A DNA stretch of 7,669 nucleotides from SKLM01 sp964450435 (GTDB taxonomy: Bacteria > Chloroflexota > Anaerolineae > B4-G1). The notes under the pieces are model-generated. The model did no database searches, was not told the origin of the DNA, and saw only the letters and a program-made list of their open reading frames with translations. Position numbers and translations under genes: made by a program. Positions within the stretch are counted from its first letter, which is position 1. Each line of letters begins with the position of its first letter. The stretch lies in assembly GCA_964450435.1 (NCBI GenBank), contig CAYVCX010000097.1, positions 1 to 7,669 on the forward strand, written 5' to 3'. Positions 5,557 to 7,669 of this stretch are shown in pieces.

Positions 5557-6303
5557 ATGTATCTTACGACGCGTAGGATCCGATCCGCCGGCCGCAGCAG
5601 TGGCAGCATTGAGGTGACACTCCCACCCGAGCTGAGGAGCCTGGAAGGGGTAAAATGCCGCTTGACGGTACGGGATGGGTCCAGGCCGGAGATCGTGCTG
5701 CAACCCGACCTCTCCGCCGCCCAAGAGCTCTTCCGCACGCTCTGGCAGAAGCTGCGTGTTGGCCTGAACAACGTGGATGAAATCGGTGACTTCTCGGCAG
5801 CCGACTTCACGCTGGCGCTCTTTTCCCCCCGCCACTGGCAAGAACACCCTCCCCTGGCTTACGTCGATGCCTTGACCGTCCTGCGTCAGCGATCCGAGAA
5901 GAGCGGGGGAGATGGATCGGAGAGTCTGACCCGCCTGCTGGCCTCCCTGGGTGTCGGGGCTGCTCACAGGCTCGCGCTCGCCAATGCTTTGGCCCTTGCC
6001 TTCGGCGACGCCATCGCTTACCTCCTTATCGGACGTTCGACGGGGCTGGGCACCGACTTTGAGCGCGGGATGGCCCATCGAATCTTCTGGGGCAAAGGAG
6101 AGGCTGAGCGCCCAATGGGCTCTCCCTTCGAAGACGAGGTCTGGGAGCAGGCGCAGGAGGACCTGCGACAGGTTTACGAGCAGTTCAGGGCCTGGCAGGA
6201 CAATCCCCAGGCTTATGCCGCGGCGCGGGAAAGGTGGTACCGGGCGCTGTCGGTGGAGATGGGGGCTCAGACCTCCGCGGTAGAGGAATTCGTTGGCAGA
6301 TAG
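5557..6303 (+). CDS. Unrecognised 248-residue protein in the gvp cluster
   Basis: I do not recognise this family. Residues 1-52 look beta-rich, with basic residues, a GSIEVTLP strand, a LEGVKCRLTVRDG hairpin and EIVLQPDL; this faintly recalls an AbrB/MazE-type swapped hairpin, which is a guess. The rest is largely helical. It includes an aromatic, proline-bearing loop (LFSPRHWQEHPPLAY, about 88-102), a small-residue hydrophobic helix (about 137-159, probably amphipathic rather than membrane-spanning) and charged C-terminal helices rich in Glu, Gln and Trp (about 190-235). No signal peptide or catalytic motif is evident. The ATG is preceded by a modest GAGAGAGG at 5546-5553. It lies between the GvpC-like gene and gvpN on the same strand with its own promoter-like site. 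A role in gas vesicle assembly or its control is inferred from position only. Confidence 0.85.
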   Translation: MYLTTRRIRSAGRSSGSIEVTLPPELRSLEGVKCRLTVRDGSRPEIVLQPDLSAAQELFRTLWQKLRVGLNNVDEIGDFSAADFTLALFSPRHWQEHPPLAYVDALTVLRQRSEKSGGDGSESLTRLLASLGVGAAHRLALANALALAFGDAIAYLLIGRSTGLGTDFERGMAHRIFWGKGEAERPMGSPFEDEVWEQAQEDLRQVYEQFRAWQDNPQAYAAARERWYRALSVEMGAQTSAVEEFVGR

Positions 6304-6312
6304 CCGGTGGCG

Positions 6313-6346
6313 GGTGACAAATGGTCGATGGCTGCTACCAGTCACC
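6313..6346 (+). promoter_or_regulatory. Bulged hairpin in the gvpN leader
   Basis: GGTGAC (6313-6318) pairs with GTCACC (6341-6346). After a bulge of three A, TGGT (6322-6325) pairs with ACCA (6337-6340), giving ten base pairs around an 11-nt loop. It lies 10 bases after the preceding stop codon and ends 28 bases before the gvpN start. No T tract follows. It may tune expression or stabilise the gvpN transcript, and its arms share GGTGAC with the repeats around the gvpA promoter. Confidence 0.45.
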
Positions 6347-6374
6347 GACTGCACATAAAAGAGAGGCGAAAATC

Positions 6375-7397
6375 ATGGCAGTTGCAGACAGAGCGACAAT
6401 CAAGGGAACGCCGACAGCGCTTTCCGTGCGCCCTCGTGGTGACTTTGTGGAGACCCCCGGGATCCAGGGGTTGACAAAGCGGGCCCTGGCCTACCTGAAG
6501 GCCGGCTTTCCCATCCACTTCCGTGGGCCGGCTGGCACTGGCAAGACGACTCTGGCTCTTCACGTGGCGGGCCAATTGGGGCAGCCAGTGATGCTCATCA
6601 GCGGTGACGAGGAGTTTGCTACCTCGGACCTCGTGGGTGGGCGCTACGGCTATCGCTACCGCAAGACCGTCGACCGCTTCATCCACTCTGTCCTGAAGTA
6701 CGAGGAGGACGCCGTTCAGCAGTGGGTGGACAATCGTCTGACAACAGCCTGCCGCGAAGGATTCACCTTGGTCTACGATGAGTTCACCCGCTCTCGACCA
6801 GAGGCCAACAACGTTCTTCTTGGCGTGTTGGAGGAGGGGTTGCTGATCCTACCCGATATGAGGCGGCAGGATGCCTACATCAAAGTGCATCGCGATTTCC
6901 GGGCCATCTTCACCAGCAACCCCCAGGAGTACGCTGGCGTCCACGAGGCGCAGGATGCTCTCGCCGACCGATTGGTGACCCTGGATCTGGAGTACTATGG
7001 TCGCGAGACAGAGATCGCTATCACCGCCGCTCGTTCCGACATGCCGGACGATCAGGCAGCCAAGGTGGTGGATCTGGTTCGGGACTTTCGCGCCTCGGGC
7101 GAATACGATCAGGCGCCCACTCTCAGGGCCTGCATCATGATCGCCAAAGTCGCCGGGCAGCAAGGCTTGCAGCCTTTGGCAAACGACCCTCGCTTCGTCA
7201 ACATCTGCCTGGATGTGCTGGAGTCAAAGACTGCCTTCACCAGCCGGGCTGGGGAACGGCGCGACGAGCAGCGCAAGATGCTGCTCAGTTTGATCGAGCA
7301 TCACTGCAATGTCGACGGCAAGGGACCCGAGGGCCCCGTAGCTGAAAGCATGGATGGAGAAGAGAAGAGCGAAGGGGATCATCAAGATGAAACGTGA
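6375..7397 (+). CDS. gvpN: Gas vesicle AAA+ ATPase GvpN
   Basis: GvpN is a MoxR-like AAA+ ATPase of gas vesicle clusters thought to use ATP during vesicle assembly and growth. The 340-residue product has the family's FVETPGIQGLTKRAL entry segment (24-38), Walker A GPAGTGKTT (51-59), the GDEEFATSDLVGGR segment (77-90), Walker B LVYDEF (132-137), a sensor-1 FTSNP with N182 and the DRL motif with R199. A charged, low-complexity tail (about 314-340) follows. The ATG at 6375 is chosen because GAGAGG at 6361-6366 is well placed and conserved sequence begins soon after. An in-frame ATG at 6321 would add 18 residues but has no good ribosome binding site and lies inside a hairpin. It overlaps the following gene by 11 bases, which suggests translational coupling. 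Confidence 0.97.
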   Translation: MAVADRATIKGTPTALSVRPRGDFVETPGIQGLTKRALAYLKAGFPIHFRGPAGTGKTTLALHVAGQLGQPVMLISGDEEFATSDLVGGRYGYRYRKTVDRFIHSVLKYEEDAVQQWVDNRLTTACREGFTLVYDEFTRSRPEANNVLLGVLEEGLLILPDMRRQDAYIKVHRDFRAIFTSNPQEYAGVHEAQDALADRLVTLDLEYYGRETEIAITAARSDMPDDQAAKVVDLVRDFRASGEYDQAPTLRACIMIAKVAGQQGLQPLANDPRFVNICLDVLESKTAFTSRAGERRDEQRKMLLSLIEHHCNVDGKGPEGPVAESMDGEEKSEGDHQDET

Positions 7398-7669
7398 TCG
7401 CACGAGAGGCATGCGGGACATTCCCACCATCCAGGGACTGCGCAACCGTTCCACACCAGAGACGCGACAACAGGCTGTGACCGAGTGGGCGCGGCTGGAG
7501 CATGAAAAGGCCCGTCTGGAACGGGAGATGAAAACGTGGGTCAGCAACCAGAAGAAGACGGAGGAGCGTCTCAGGCAGGTAGACGAACGGCTCGCCCAGC
7601 TGCAGGAGATGCTGGGCCTTTCAGGCGATGAAAGACCCGCTGCCGGGCATCCATCTGGCCGAGCGGCCA
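7387..7669 (+). CDS. Small coiled-coil protein, partial (runs off the window)
   Basis: An open frame begins inside the end of gvpN and continues for 94 residues to the window edge without a stop. The ATG at 7387 has an AGGGG-type ribosome binding site (about 7373-7377); a second ATG at 7411 is possible. The N-terminus is basic and includes MRDIPTIQGLRN. Residues about 27-78 form a strongly charged heptad-like helix (WARLEHEKARLEREM, then EERLRQVDERLAQLQEML), so a coiled coil is likely. A Gly/Pro-containing segment follows. I do not recognise the family. In cyanobacterial clusters gvpJ follows gvpN; this does not look like GvpJ, which is GvpA-like. Being coupled to gvpN, it is probably a gas vesicle accessory protein. 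Confidence 0.8.
   Translation, partial: MKRDRTRGMRDIPTIQGLRNRSTPETRQQAVTEWARLEHEKARLEREMKTWVSNQKKTEERLRQVDERLAQLQEMLGLSGDERPAAGHPSGRAA

Noticed and set aside
5530..6354. Antisense frame of 274 residues opposite the gene at 5557
   Set aside because: It shadows a sense gene that has a promoter-like site and fits the operon direction; the antisense product has no recognisable domain.
6321..6374. Upstream ATG as the gvpN start
   Set aside because: No good ribosome binding site, the ATG lies inside a predicted hairpin, and the ATG at 6375 has GAGAGG eight bases upstream.

Overview
This window is the regulatory end and first part of a gas vesicle (gvp) gene cluster, with every gene on the + strand. 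The anchors are a near-canonical GvpA (71 residues, very close to the cyanobacterial sequence) and a clear GvpN AAA+ ATPase. The DNA is GC-rich, uses some GTG starts and has strong AAGGAGG-type ribosome binding sites, so the host is a bacterium. The fused C-terminal helix-hairpin-helix domain and the overall style would suit Chloroflexota or a similar environmental lineage, but that is a weak inference and no marker gene here fixes the phylum. A run of exactly 100 N shows this is a scaffold from a draft or metagenome assembly.

Layout. Positions 1-3584 hold a soluble hybrid histidine kinase (REC-PAS-PAS-PAS-HisKA-HATPase), a stand-alone receiver protein and an OmpR/PhoB-type DNA-binding response regulator; the last two overlap. 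Positions 3585-3818 are a dense regulatory region with tandem dyad-containing repeats, a GC-rich hairpin, a 10-bp inverted repeat and a TATACT -10 box. They lead into gvpA (3819-4034). A hairpin separates gvpA from a long GvpC-like helical repeat protein that ends in a helix-hairpin-helix domain (4134-5240). Then come an assembly gap (5244-5343), a patch of short palindromic repeats, a second TATACT promoter, an unrecognised 248-residue protein (5557-6303), gvpN (6375-7397) and the open start of a small coiled-coil protein that runs off the right edge.

How it may work together. The order A - C-like - X - N parallels the cyanobacterial gvpA-gvpC-gvpN order, with an extra gene X and possibly more genes lost in the gap. 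GvpA builds the shell, the repeat protein probably lies on the shell as GvpC does, and GvpN is the assembly ATPase. The kinase and two receivers just upstream are good candidates for control of the cluster. The gvpA promoter has a good -10 but no good -35, as expected if an activator such as the OmpR-type regulator is needed. The most unusual points are the GvpC-like/helix-hairpin-helix fusion, the 40/33-residue repeat pattern, the dyad array upstream of gvpA, gene X, and the family of small intergenic palindromes.
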